NCBI GenBank assembly: GCA_029257435.1
Contig: JARIBI010000038.1
Coordinates: 1-40,205 of the forward strand
Source of the DNA: Sporosarcina sp.
GTDB taxonomy: Bacteria; Bacillota; Bacilli; Bacillales_A; Planococcaceae
Length of the DNA: 40,205 nucleotides
Reading direction: 5' to 3'
The position numbers and the translations under genes were made by a program. Position 1 is the first letter of the stretch. Every line of letters begins with the position of its first letter. Below are positions 26,338 to 34,273 of the stretch, piece after piece. The notes under the pieces were generated by a model. The model searched no databases and had not been told where the DNA came from. It saw nothing but the letters and a program-made list of their open reading frames with translations.

Positions 26338-27057
26338 ATGAGCGACAACTACAACAAAACAAATGAACAGCACGATATTTATGAAAACTCTTACGGAGAG
26401 CCATCCCAATTACCGATGAACTATAACTACTTCCCAACGGATACAGACCGTTTCTATGAAGAAGAAAGTTCCAGCTCAGGCAGCTTTTTAATGGGAGCAG
26501 TAGTGGGCGGAGTAATTGGTGCAGCGGCGGCGCTTTTCCTAGCGCCTAAAACAGGTAAAGAAATGCGCGATGATTTTTCGACTCAAGCAGTGCAATTGAA
26601 AAATAAAAGTATCGAGCTCAGCTCGACAGCGAAAGACAAAGCGGTCGACCTGACAGCTACTGCTAAAGACAAAGCAGCAGATTTCACATCGACTGCTAAG
26701 GATAAGGCAGCTGATTTATCCAGTACTGCAAAAGAAAAAGCGACACAGCTTTCTACAGCAGCTAAAGAAAAGTCTGAAGACCTTAAGAAAAATGTCCAAG
26801 ACCAGACTGAAAAAGTAAAATCGATGACTTCAAAGACGACTGCACCAATGGATGATGGCACAGCTTCTTCTGAAGGCGAAGAGCCTATTGTGAACAACGG
26901 TCAGAAAGATGCTCCTAAAAAGTCTGAAGAGAAAAAAGAGGCAAGCAATCAAACTACCAAAAATAGTGATGTTGCCTATGACAATTCAGATAATATCGGC
27001 AAGAACAAAAACATCAATCAGAACGCAGTTTCTGATGAAAAACCTAAAACTAATTAA
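26338..27057 (+). CDS. ytxH: YtxH-domain general stress protein with 11-residue repeats
   Basis: 239-residue protein. After a polar N-terminus, residues 50-69 (FLMGAVVGGVIGAAAALFLA, then PKTGKEMR) are the YtxH membrane segment and signature. Residues 95-149 hold five consecutive 11-residue repeats of the form STAKDKAxDLx, an amphipathic pattern like group 3 LEA and plant-type desiccation proteins. The C-terminal 80 residues are polar and low in complexity. AAGGAGGAGATCGC precedes the ATG. B. subtilis YtxH is a sigma-B stress protein; the promoter at 26144 fits this. A separate ytxG is not seen here. Confidence 0.85.
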   Translation: MSDNYNKTNEQHDIYENSYGEPSQLPMNYNYFPTDTDRFYEEESSSSGSFLMGAVVGGVIGAAAALFLAPKTGKEMRDDFSTQAVQLKNKSIELSSTAKDKAVDLTATAKDKAADFTSTAKDKAADLSSTAKEKATQLSTAAKEKSEDLKKNVQDQTEKVKSMTSKTTAPMDDGTASSEGEEPIVNNGQKDAPKKSEEKKEASNQTTKNSDVAYDNSDNIGKNKNINQNAVSDEKPKTN

Positions 27058-27062
27058 ACGAG

Positions 27063-27100
27063 AAAACGCCATTCAGCCTCTGCGCTGAATGGCGTTTTTT
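27063..27100. terminator. Bidirectional terminator
   Basis: AAAACGCCATTCAGC and GCTGAATGGCGTTTT form a 15-bp stem between the converging ytxH and the FtsA-like gene, overlapping the latter's stop codon. Confidence 0.92.
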
Positions 27101-29231
27101 ACGTAATTAAAATTTCTAATTCGTCTCCTCCAAATAGCTGATCATAAAATTGTATCGGCTGTTTATTACGAAGCAGTTTATAAGAAGTTGCTGAACCTGC
27201 AGGTAACTGATAATCTACAAATGCAAAAACATCACTGAATGTAATCGGCTGTCCTGTTAATGGCGTCACTTTCAACTGGTCATCTTCTGTAAGCTTGGCC
27301 GTCGGTTCAACTGGCTGGTCATTCAGTATGACGGAGAACCGTGGTTTTGTGATGGTTACTTGAGTCCCGTTGAATGCAACTGTTAATTGTTCTGTCAATT
27401 GAACTCCCAATTCATTTGCAACTTCTGCCACCGTAGTCAGGGACTTTTGCTCACTCGTTATGTGATCTCCATCGTCCAATTGCGAAGTAAGTGAGATGGG
27501 AAGTCCGTTACGAGAATAGGCAGGAGGTTTGGATTTGAGATGTACTCGTTTTCCATTCAGCATGACTGCTTGCAGGGATCCGTGACTACCACTGTCCTCA
27601 TTCAATAAGTGTAATGCATCACGCAATGTAAATGGGCAATGAACCTGGATATCATCCCGGTCTTGAATCATTGTCTGCAGATCTCCTGAGTTGTTATTCA
27701 CGAGCACTTCCGTATTTAATACAATCGTCTGATTGTTGATTTTTACAGAAATCGTTTCAGTCTGTATTTCAGTCACATCTTCTATAGCAGCATGTGCAGA
27801 GTGTCCATCTGCTCCTAATACGAGTTGAATGGAGTCCCCGTTGCAAATCGGATCTTTTGAACTGACGGGCTCACCGTTATTAAGTATTACTGAAGGTGTT
27901 CCATGACTTCCAGGAAGTGTGATTTCTTGACCGTTCAGTGTAAAGCGCAACGCGAGACCAGGCTTTCCATATAATTGCTTAGCTTTAATCCCTGCTGCCA
28001 GAAGCGCATCTCCCACTGTCATTTCTTTTAACTCAAAGAGTCGGATCGTCTTATCATTCACGGTTACAGACATGTATTGAATCGGCGCCCGTTTTGCTGC
28101 GATTGCAATTCCGATTGGCGTGACCAGTGCAGGGGAGGAGATAATGTGCTCCGCAAGTGTTACTTCAGACAGTGCATCCAGCCCTCGGACAGCTACCCGC
28201 TGTAATGGGAGCTCGAGAGCAGCACTAAGTTTACTCGTCAAAGCAGGAGTCAGACTGCCGCCGCCCACCAGCATCACGGCTTGAGGGGACGTATTGTTTA
28301 ATCGCTTGATCTCATTGGCAATCGACTCTGACAGTCTGTCGATCGCAGGCATAATGCTTGTAATCACTTCTTGTGAAGAAAGCTGTTGTTCGAAACCTAA
28401 AATATCGCTGATGACAACAGTGTCTTCATTGAACAGCAATCGCTTTATGCGTTCTGCCTCAGGGAAATCCAGCAAATAGCTGGAACTCAATGCTTCAGTA
28501 ATTTCGTCTCCAGCCACTGGAACCATACCAAATGCAGAAACAGTGTTATGATTAGTAAGTGCAATATCTGAGGTACCTGCACCAATATCGACTAAAGCTA
28601 CATTTAACCGTCTCATCGATTGAGGTACTAAGACATTGATGGCAGCAATTGGTTCAAGGGTCAGTGCGTCCATTTCAAGGTCTGCTCGTTTTAACGCTGA
28701 GAGCAGCGATTCCACAACAACACGCGGTAAGAATGTAGCAATGACTTCAACACTGGCAGAGCGGCCTGTTTGGTCAATTAAGCTGCCAATCTCATCGTCA
28801 TCCAGCAAGTAATGCAGAACAGAGTATCCCACGCAATAATATTGATTTTCGGATGTGATTGCATCAGAGGATAGTAACTCTTGCTGTGCTTTTTGGACGG
28901 CACCCAGTTCCAATCGGTTAATGTCTTCTGTGTTGATGAGTGCATGCTCTGTAATATCAACTGACATTTTGCCTACTCCTGTTTTTAATGCTCGACCTGC
29001 AGCTGCTACGCTGACTTTTTTCAAAGGTCCGTGCCGTTCTCCGAGTAACGTTTTCATTTGTTCAATCACTGAAGCTACACTGACTATGTTATGTATTTGT
29101 CCGTCAATCATGGAGCGCTCCTTATGTTCAATTACTTCAAGATCGACAACATGATACCCTGAGTTTACTTCTTCCAATATAATTCCGACAACAGAACGTG
29201 TTCCGATATCAAGTGCGAATAAAGGCGCCAC
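27099..29231 (-). CDS. FtsA-like actin-family ATPase with tandem beta-grasp-like repeats
   Basis: 710-residue protein. Residues 1-385 are an FtsA/PilM-type actin fold: phosphate-1 FALDIGTRSVVG (5-16), an SHS2-like insertion with VSVAAAGRALKTGVG (73-87), phosphate-2 VDIGAGTSDIAL (214-225) and adenosine motif VMLVGGGSLTPA (319-330). From about 387 to the end it carries repeated units, each with an NG turn, a second N/G-containing strand turn and a GDxI-type ending (430-475, 555-592, 618-660, partial 680-710), like tandem ubiquitin/beta-grasp domains. The FtsA membrane helix is not seen. The start is the GTG at 29231 with AGGAGG seven bases upstream; an ATG at 29273 has none. It diverges from aroA. 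Role unknown; a division or envelope scaffold is likely. Confidence 0.8.
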   Translation of the reverse strand: MAPLFALDIGTRSVVGIILEEVNSGYHVVDLEVIEHKERSMIDGQIHNIVSVASVIEQMKTLLGERHGPLKKVSVAAAGRALKTGVGKMSVDITEHALINTEDINRLELGAVQKAQQELLSSDAITSENQYYCVGYSVLHYLLDDDEIGSLIDQTGRSASVEVIATFLPRVVVESLLSALKRADLEMDALTLEPIAAINVLVPQSMRRLNVALVDIGAGTSDIALTNHNTVSAFGMVPVAGDEITEALSSSYLLDFPEAERIKRLLFNEDTVVISDILGFEQQLSSQEVITSIMPAIDRLSESIANEIKRLNNTSPQAVMLVGGGSLTPALTSKLSAALELPLQRVAVRGLDALSEVTLAEHIISSPALVTPIGIAIAAKRAPIQYMSVTVNDKTIRLFELKEMTVGDALLAAGIKAKQLYGKPGLALRFTLNGQEITLPGSHGTPSVILNNGEPVSSKDPICNGDSIQLVLGADGHSAHAAIEDVTEIQTETISVKINNQTIVLNTEVLVNNNSGDLQTMIQDRDDIQVHCPFTLRDALHLLNEDSGSHGSLQAVMLNGKRVHLKSKPPAYSRNGLPISLTSQLDDGDHITSEQKSLTTVAEVANELGVQLTEQLTVAFNGTQVTITKPRFSVILNDQPVEPTAKLTEDDQLKVTPLTGQPITFSDVFAFVDYQLPAGSATSYKLLRNKQPIQFYDQLFGGDELEILIT

Positions 29232-29392
29232 TTTTGTACCTCCTAAGACTTTCCGATATATTATATATGACAATTTAGCAAAATAGCGTGACTTTTCAAC
29301 CGAGTTTCATTATACTAGGTCTATTATTATAAAATGTACCATACATTCTCCAATGCGAAAAGGGAATGCTATGAATGGGGAGGAGAATGATT

Positions 29393-30475
29393 ATGCGCCA
29401 AAATGATTTGGAAGAGCTTCGGTCTCAGGTAACTGAACTGAACGTAAAGATTTTAGATCTCATTAACGACCGTACGGCTGTCGTGCAAGAAATCGGTAAA
29501 GTAAAAGAAAAACAAGGTGTTAATCGTTACGATCCGGTTCGAGAGAGAGAAATGCTGGATTTCTTGAAAGATGCGAACAAAGGACCCATTCCAAATGGTA
29601 TTCTTGAACAAGTATTTAAAGGGATTTTCATGTCTGCACTTGAAATTCAAGAAGACGAACAGAAGAAAGCACTCCTCGTTTCACGCAAACGAAAAGCAGA
29701 AGATACTATCGTAGACATTAACGGAGAAAAAATTGGGGATGGGACGCCTTCATTTGTCTTCGGACCATGCGCTGTTGAGTCCTATGAACAAGTGCTGGCA
29801 GTAGCTCAGTCCATTAAAGCGAAAGGACTCACAATGATGCGTGGCGGTGCATATAAGCCGCGTACATCACCTTATGATTTCCAAGGGTTAGGATTGGAAG
29901 GATTGAAGATTTTAAAGCGTGTATCTGATGAAACAGGGTTGTCCATCGTGACAGAGATCATTACTCCTTCACATCTAGAAGAAGCGCTTGACTATATAGA
30001 TGTCATTCAAATCGGTGCACGGAATATGCAAAACTTCGAGCTTCTTAAGGAAGCAGGAAAAACCAACAAGCCAGTATTGTTGAAACGCGGACTAGCTGCA
30101 ACAATCGATGAATTCATCCATGCTGCAGAATATATTATGTCAAAAGGGAATACTCAGATTATGCTTTGTGAGCGCGGCATTCGGACGTATGAACGTGCGA
30201 CTCGCAATACACTAGATATTTCTGCTGTTCCAATTTTAAAGCAAGAGACGCATTTACCTGTATTTGTGGATGTTACTCACTCTACAGGCAGAAAAGATCT
30301 TCTGATTCCAACGGCTAGAGCAGCAATTGCTGTCGGTGCTGATGGCGTCATGGCTGAGGTACACCCGGACCCGGCGGTTGCTTTGTCTGACTCAGCTCAA
30401 CAAATGAACATTGAACAATTTGACGAATTCTACGAAGAAATGCAACGTTTCATGAATACACATCAAATTGTATAA
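29393..30475 (+). CDS. aroA: Bifunctional chorismate mutase / DAHP synthase
   Basis: 360-residue AroA of Bacillus type. Residues 1-85 form an AroQ chorismate mutase helix bundle ([20 protein letters not shown], then [11 protein letters not shown]). From about 100 on follows the KDSA-like DAHP synthase barrel with [40 protein letters not shown] and [15 protein letters not shown]. It makes the first shikimate-pathway product and is feedback controlled through its mutase domain in B. subtilis. Two upstream in-frame ATGs exist, but the ATG at 29393 lies about 9 bases from GGGGAGGA and matches the family N-terminus. Confidence 0.95.
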   Translation: MRQNDLEELRSQVTELNVKILDLINDRTAVVQEIGKVKEKQGVNRYDPVREREMLDFLKDANKGPIPNGILEQVFKGIFMSALEIQEDEQKKALLVSRKRKAEDTIVDINGEKIGDGTPSFVFGPCAVESYEQVLAVAQSIKAKGLTMMRGGAYKPRTSPYDFQGLGLEGLKILKRVSDETGLSIVTEIITPSHLEEALDYIDVIQIGARNMQNFELLKEAGKTNKPVLLKRGLAATIDEFIHAAEYIMSKGNTQIMLCERGIRTYERATRNTLDISAVPILKQETHLPVFVDVTHSTGRKDLLIPTARAAIAVGADGVMAEVHPDPAVALSDSAQQMNIEQFDEFYEEMQRFMNTHQIV

Positions 30476-30481
30476 TTTTTT

Positions 30482-30509
30482 GTCGGAGCTTCCATGGCTC
30501 CGGCTTTTT
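30482..30509 (+). terminator. aroA terminator
   Basis: GTCGGAGC and GCTCCGGC form an 8-bp stem with a 7-base loop, then five T. Confidence 0.8.
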
Positions 30510-30517
30510 GGTATAAT
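30489..30517 (+). promoter_or_regulatory. Possible ccpA promoter
   Basis: A perfect TATAAT at 30512-30517 lies 17 bases after a poor -35 (CTTCCA at 30489-30494) that overlaps the aroA terminator. Confidence 0.4.
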
Positions 30518-30559
30518 AGGGACGGAAGATAAAATGATACGGAGAAAGGGGAGGTCAGT

Positions 30560-31564
30560 ATGGCGGTAACAATTTATGACGTGGCCCGAGAAGCGAACGT
30601 CTCAATGGCTACTGTATCACGGGTGGTCAATGGTAATCCCAACGTGAAACCAGCAACGCGTAAGAAGGTAACAGCATGCATTGAACGGCTCGGCTATCGG
30701 CCAAATGCCGTGGCACGCGGCCTCGCCAGCAGAAAAACGACAACTGTAGGTGTGATCGTACCGGATATTTCAAAAAGTTATTATGCAGAACTCTCTAGAG
30801 GGATTGCAGATGTTGCGACGATGTACGAGTATAACATCATTCTATCGAACTCTGATAAGCGCCCGTTGCGTGAAATGGAACTCATTGAGGATCATTTAGG
30901 GAAGCAAGTGGATGGGTTAATATTTATGAGTGATTCGATCTCAGATGATGTACGTAAGGAAATGAATTCTGCTAACATTCCAATTGTGTTAGCAGGGACG
31001 TTGGATTCTAAATTTGAGTTTCCAACGGTGAATATCGAAAATAAGGAAGCTGCACACGCTGCAGTGAATGAGCTGATTGAAAATGACCATAAACGCATAG
31101 CGTTCATTTCCGGGCCATTCAGCCGGGACATTAATAGGCTTTCTAAGAAGATTGGGTATGAGGAAGCGATGGCTGGAGCTGGTTTATCCATTCCTGACGG
31201 GTACATCGTCGAGACGGATAATACATACGATGACGCATACGAAGTATGGAATCGTTTAAATAAGTTACCCGAACCTCCTACAGCTGTTTTTGCAGGAAAT
31301 GACGAAATTGCTGTCGGATTAATGAATGGAATACGCGATGCAGGTCTTACGGTACCGAATGATATCGAGCTGATCTGTTTCCAGCACTCTATTCTTGCGA
31401 GAGCAGTGCGTCCGCAGTTAACGGCTATTCGTGTGCCATTGTATGATTTAGGAGCCGTATCGATGCGACTCTTAACGAAGTTGATGAATGGTGAAGAAGT
31501 TGACCAAAAGCAAGTTGTTTTGCCATATCAATTGGAACATCGGGATTCTGTGCGAAGTAAATAA
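30560..31564 (+). CDS. ccpA: Catabolite control protein A
   Basis: 334-residue LacI-family regulator that with HPr-Ser-P binds cre sites to control carbon catabolite genes. The N-terminal HTH and hinge are TIYDVAREANVSMATVSRVV and CIERLGYRPNAVARGLASR, matching CcpA rather than sugar-specific repressors. The core domain ends with LLTKLMNGEEV then QVVLPYQLEHRDS. GGGGAGG precedes the ATG. It follows aroA as in B. subtilis, with the acu genes downstream; the motP-motS pair that lies between them in B. subtilis is absent. Confidence 0.96.
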   Translation: MAVTIYDVAREANVSMATVSRVVNGNPNVKPATRKKVTACIERLGYRPNAVARGLASRKTTTVGVIVPDISKSYYAELSRGIADVATMYEYNIILSNSDKRPLREMELIEDHLGKQVDGLIFMSDSISDDVRKEMNSANIPIVLAGTLDSKFEFPTVNIENKEAAHAAVNELIENDHKRIAFISGPFSRDINRLSKKIGYEEAMAGAGLSIPDGYIVETDNTYDDAYEVWNRLNKLPEPPTAVFAGNDEIAVGLMNGIRDAGLTVPNDIELICFQHSILARAVRPQLTAIRVPLYDLGAVSMRLLTKLMNGEEVDQKQVVLPYQLEHRDSVRSK

Positions 31565-31582
31565 TGCATAGAAATCCAAAAT

Positions 31583-31625
31583 AGAAAAGCGGAGGGCTAA
31601 GTCAGCCACTCTGCTTTTCTTTTTT
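31583..31625. terminator. Bidirectional terminator between ccpA and acuC
   Basis: AGAAAAGC-GAG and CTC-GCTTTTCT with an inner GGCT/AGCC hairpin, followed by a T-run. Confidence 0.85.
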
Positions 31626-31631
31626 GTTCCA

Positions 31632-32798
31632 CTATCGCGGTTGTTGCTCACTTCGTATGTAGTGTAGTGAACGGTCCATGACTTGAGCATTCTTTTCTTC
31701 AATTTCTGCTTTTCTAGGAATCGGTTTATATAAGGGGTTCGGATCTTCCCACGTTTCAATCAGCGGTACAGGGGACTCTGGCTGCCAGCGGGCCAGCCAT
31801 TCTTTCGGAAGCGGCCCTGTCGGTGCAGGAAGGTTCTTCATCGCATACCAAATATGTGACCAAGCCCGAGGGACGACCCGCCATATATCATATCCTCCGC
31901 CGCCTACCGCTATCCATTTGCCATCACAATACTCGTCTGCAAGTTCGCGGGCGATTCTAGGAATCTCCTTATAGATTTCCATCGTGCCGTACAAATGAGT
32001 TAACGGATCAAAAAAATGAGCATCTGCGCCGTTCTGTGTCAAAATCACGTCAGGTTTAAACCATTCTACGACTTCACGGAAAGCGGTTTCATAAATGGAA
32101 AGAAAGGATTCGTCTTCCGTGAAGGCATCAATTGGAAAGTTGAACGAAGTTCCATAGCCTTTTCCGTTCCCGCGTTCAGTTACATGCCCGGTTCCGGGGA
32201 ATAGATAACGTCCCGTTTCATGGATGGACAATGTGCATACATCGGGATCATCGTAGAATGTCCACTGAACTCCATCACCGTGGTGGGCATCCGTATCGAT
32301 GTAAAGAACTCGCGCATCGTAGTTTTTCTGTAAATAACGGATGGCGACAGAGCTATCATTGTATACACAAAATCCCGAGGCTTTTCCCTGGAAACCATGA
32401 TGAAGGCCGCCGCCAAGATTTAAGGCATAGCCCGCGCGATTTTGCATGACTTCATCGACAGCAGTCAAAGTGCCACCGACGAGCATAGCACTCGCTTCAT
32501 GCATATTTGAAAAAATTGGCGTATCTTCAGTCCCAATTCCATACACACTTCCAACCTCAGGTCCAACCTCGCCTTTTCCCGCCTTCTTTACCATTTCAAC
32601 GAATTTGGGTTCATGTACTAACATCAATTCTTCGTCCGTTGCTACGCGGGGAGGGATAATATCTTCGGCGGTGATCGCATACATCTCTTTTAGTAAATCT
32701 AGTGTTAAAACGATTCGTTTCTGATTGAAAGGGTGTGTATCTGAAAATGAGTAACCCAGCTGATCTTCTGAAAATATGAAAACAGCATCCTTCTTCAT
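31632..32798 (-). CDS. acuC: AcuC acetoin utilization / AcsA deacetylase
   Basis: 388-residue zinc-dependent class I histone deacetylase relative that removes the acetyl group from AcsA and so reactivates it. Motifs seen: LNLGGGLHHGF (catalytic His pair), YNDSSVAIRYL, then the zinc site DTDAHHGDGVQ, and QNGADAHFFDPLTHL. The ATG at 32798 overlaps the acuB stop (ATGA) and gives the B. subtilis length; an upstream GTG in the same frame has no ribosome binding site. Last gene of acuABC. Confidence 0.93.
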   Translation of the reverse strand: MKKDAVFIFSEDQLGYSFSDTHPFNQKRIVLTLDLLKEMYAITAEDIIPPRVATDEELMLVHEPKFVEMVKKAGKGEVGPEVGSVYGIGTEDTPIFSNMHEASAMLVGGTLTAVDEVMQNRAGYALNLGGGLHHGFQGKASGFCVYNDSSVAIRYLQKNYDARVLYIDTDAHHGDGVQWTFYDDPDVCTLSIHETGRYLFPGTGHVTERGNGKGYGTSFNFPIDAFTEDESFLSIYETAFREVVEWFKPDVILTQNGADAHFFDPLTHLYGTMEIYKEIPRIARELADEYCDGKWIAVGGGGYDIWRVVPRAWSHIWYAMKNLPAPTGPLPKEWLARWQPESPVPLIETWEDPNPLYKPIPRKAEIEEKNAQVMDRSLHYIRSEQQPR

Positions 32799-33445
32799 AC
32801 TTCTGCCCCAGGAAAGTTCGGCCAAAGAACGTCAAATCCACGCCCTTTTAGTCCTTCGATAATTGGAATAGGATTCATCGTCTTAATGCGGATCACCAGA
32901 ATTTTATTTGCTTCATTCTCTTTGTCAGGATAGACCAGGACACTTTGTACATTCGTTTGGAATTCATTGAACACTTTAGTCACTTCAAATAGAATACCTG
33001 GAATGTTCGGAACACGAACTTCAATCTGTGAACCGGGCTGATGTGCACCTGTTAACTCAATATATTTATATAATAGATCTGTTTCTGTAATGATTCCGAT
33101 AAGCTGCTGGTTGGAAACGATAGGGAGACAACCAACTTGGTTATGGTAGAAAACTAACGCGGACTCCTCTACAAAGTCCATCGGATGCCCTGTAATGGGA
33201 TTCTTGACCATGCATTCGGAAAGCTGCATTTCATAAACCGCAGCAAGATTTTCTGTTGGCTTATCTCCATATGGAAGGATCTCTTTCAAGTCGCGGTCGG
33301 TTACAATCCCTACAAGCTGATTGTTTTGAATAACAATAGGGAGGTGCCGGATGTGGTGTGTTCTCATTAAGTCTGCAGCGTCTTTTACTGTATGAGCGGG
33401 TGTTAACGTAATGACTTCAGTTTTCATGATTTCTTCGATTAACAT
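32795..33445 (-). CDS. acuB: AcuB, CBS-pair and ACT domain protein
   Basis: 216-residue cytoplasmic protein with two CBS motifs (about residues 7-60, with RTHHIRHLPIVIQNNQLVGI, and 77-130, with NQVGCLPIVSNQQLIGIITE). A C-terminal ACT-like domain follows (PGILFEVTKVFNEFQTNVQS). It probably senses an adenine nucleotide or small ligand in control of acetate/acetoin metabolism; the mechanism is unknown. AAGAAGGG precedes the ATG. It starts 15 bases after acuA and overlaps acuC by 4 bases. Confidence 0.93.
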   Translation of the reverse strand: MLIEEIMKTEVITLTPAHTVKDAADLMRTHHIRHLPIVIQNNQLVGIVTDRDLKEILPYGDKPTENLAAVYEMQLSECMVKNPITGHPMDFVEESALVFYHNQVGCLPIVSNQQLIGIITETDLLYKYIELTGAHQPGSQIEVRVPNIPGILFEVTKVFNEFQTNVQSVLVYPDKENEANKILVIRIKTMNPIPIIEGLKGRGFDVLWPNFPGAEV

Positions 33446-33460
33446 AGTTTCCCTTCTTTC

Positions 33461-34102
33461 TTAGTACAGAAATCTGTTTTTAAATCGCAGGCTGTCAAAT
33501 CGCTGAACATCCTCTTGCTCGATGCGTTTGCCAATGCGAGCCATTAAACAGTTTGCTGGGTGTGAACAAATTTCGGGATCATCTGTTGCGAAATACTCGA
33601 GTCCTCCGTGCTGCATCATTTTCTCCATCACTTTTCGGTACTCCCAGACATTCAGCTTGGTCTCTTTTAAATCCCAATGCCAATAGTATTCAGTTGTAAT
33701 GACAATATAGTCTTCCATCGCATCGTCCATCATTGAAACTTCAAGAAGCGCTTTACCGACACCGCCTCCCCGATACTTGGCAATGACTTCAATTGCGCCT
33801 AATTCAATCAAATTTTCCATATTTCCCTCAGACCAGCGTTCAAGTGGATCAGGATACAAGTAGGTAACATATCCGACGATTTGATCTTGATTTCGGGCAA
33901 TAATAATTCGGCCTTCAGGCAGCTTAGAAATTCCAACCAGAGCTTTGTGCTGCTGTGCAGGAGGTCTGAATGCTACCAATCCTTCATGAAATGCATAACT
34001 TTCAAGATCGGAAGTACGTATAGGGCCTTCTATAATAAGATCTCCATTTCTATGCTTCAATTCCAAAGCATTATAGGTTTTTACATGTTCCAACCATTTC
34101 AC
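33461..34102 (-). CDS. acuA: AcuA, protein acetyltransferase of AcsA
   Basis: 213-residue GNAT acetyltransferase that inactivates acetyl-CoA synthetase by acetylating its active-site lysine. The acetyl-CoA binding loop is IAKYRGGGVGKALLE (matching RxxGxG/A), preceded by IARNQDQIVGYVTYLYP. Length and sequence pattern match B. subtilis AcuA. AAGGCGGTG precedes the ATG. First gene of acuABC and divergent from its target acsA. Confidence 0.93.
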   Translation of the reverse strand: MKWLEHVKTYNALELKHRNGDLIIEGPIRTSDLESYAFHEGLVAFRPPAQQHKALVGISKLPEGRIIIARNQDQIVGYVTYLYPDPLERWSEGNMENLIELGAIEVIAKYRGGGVGKALLEVSMMDDAMEDYIVITTEYYWHWDLKETKLNVWEYRKVMEKMMQHGGLEYFATDDPEICSHPANCLMARIGKRIEQEDVQRFDSLRFKNRFLY

Positions 34103-34160
34103 CGCCTTCAGCTGATAATCGATCTGCTTACAGTATACATGAATCGTATGATGATTTTAT

Positions 34161-34174
34161 TGTTATTTCTTACA
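34161..34174. promoter_or_regulatory. Degenerate cre-like site
   Basis: On the minus strand TGTAAGAAATAACA keeps the outer halves of the CcpA consensus TGWAANCGNTNWCA but lacks the central CG. It lies between acuA and acsA, where B. subtilis has CcpA control. Weak. Confidence 0.25.
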
Positions 34175-34206
34175 AAACGGAGAACTATCGGAAAAATGTT
34201 ATTTGT

Positions 34207-34236
34207 TTGCTAATTTAATAGAAGTTCATGTAGAAT
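34207..34236 (+). promoter_or_regulatory. Possible acsA promoter
   Basis: TTGCTA at 34207-34212, an 18-base spacer and TAGAAT at 34231-34236. Confidence 0.45.
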
Positions 34237-34273
34237 AAAAATGTTAGTACATATATATCAAGGGGGTTCTGTT

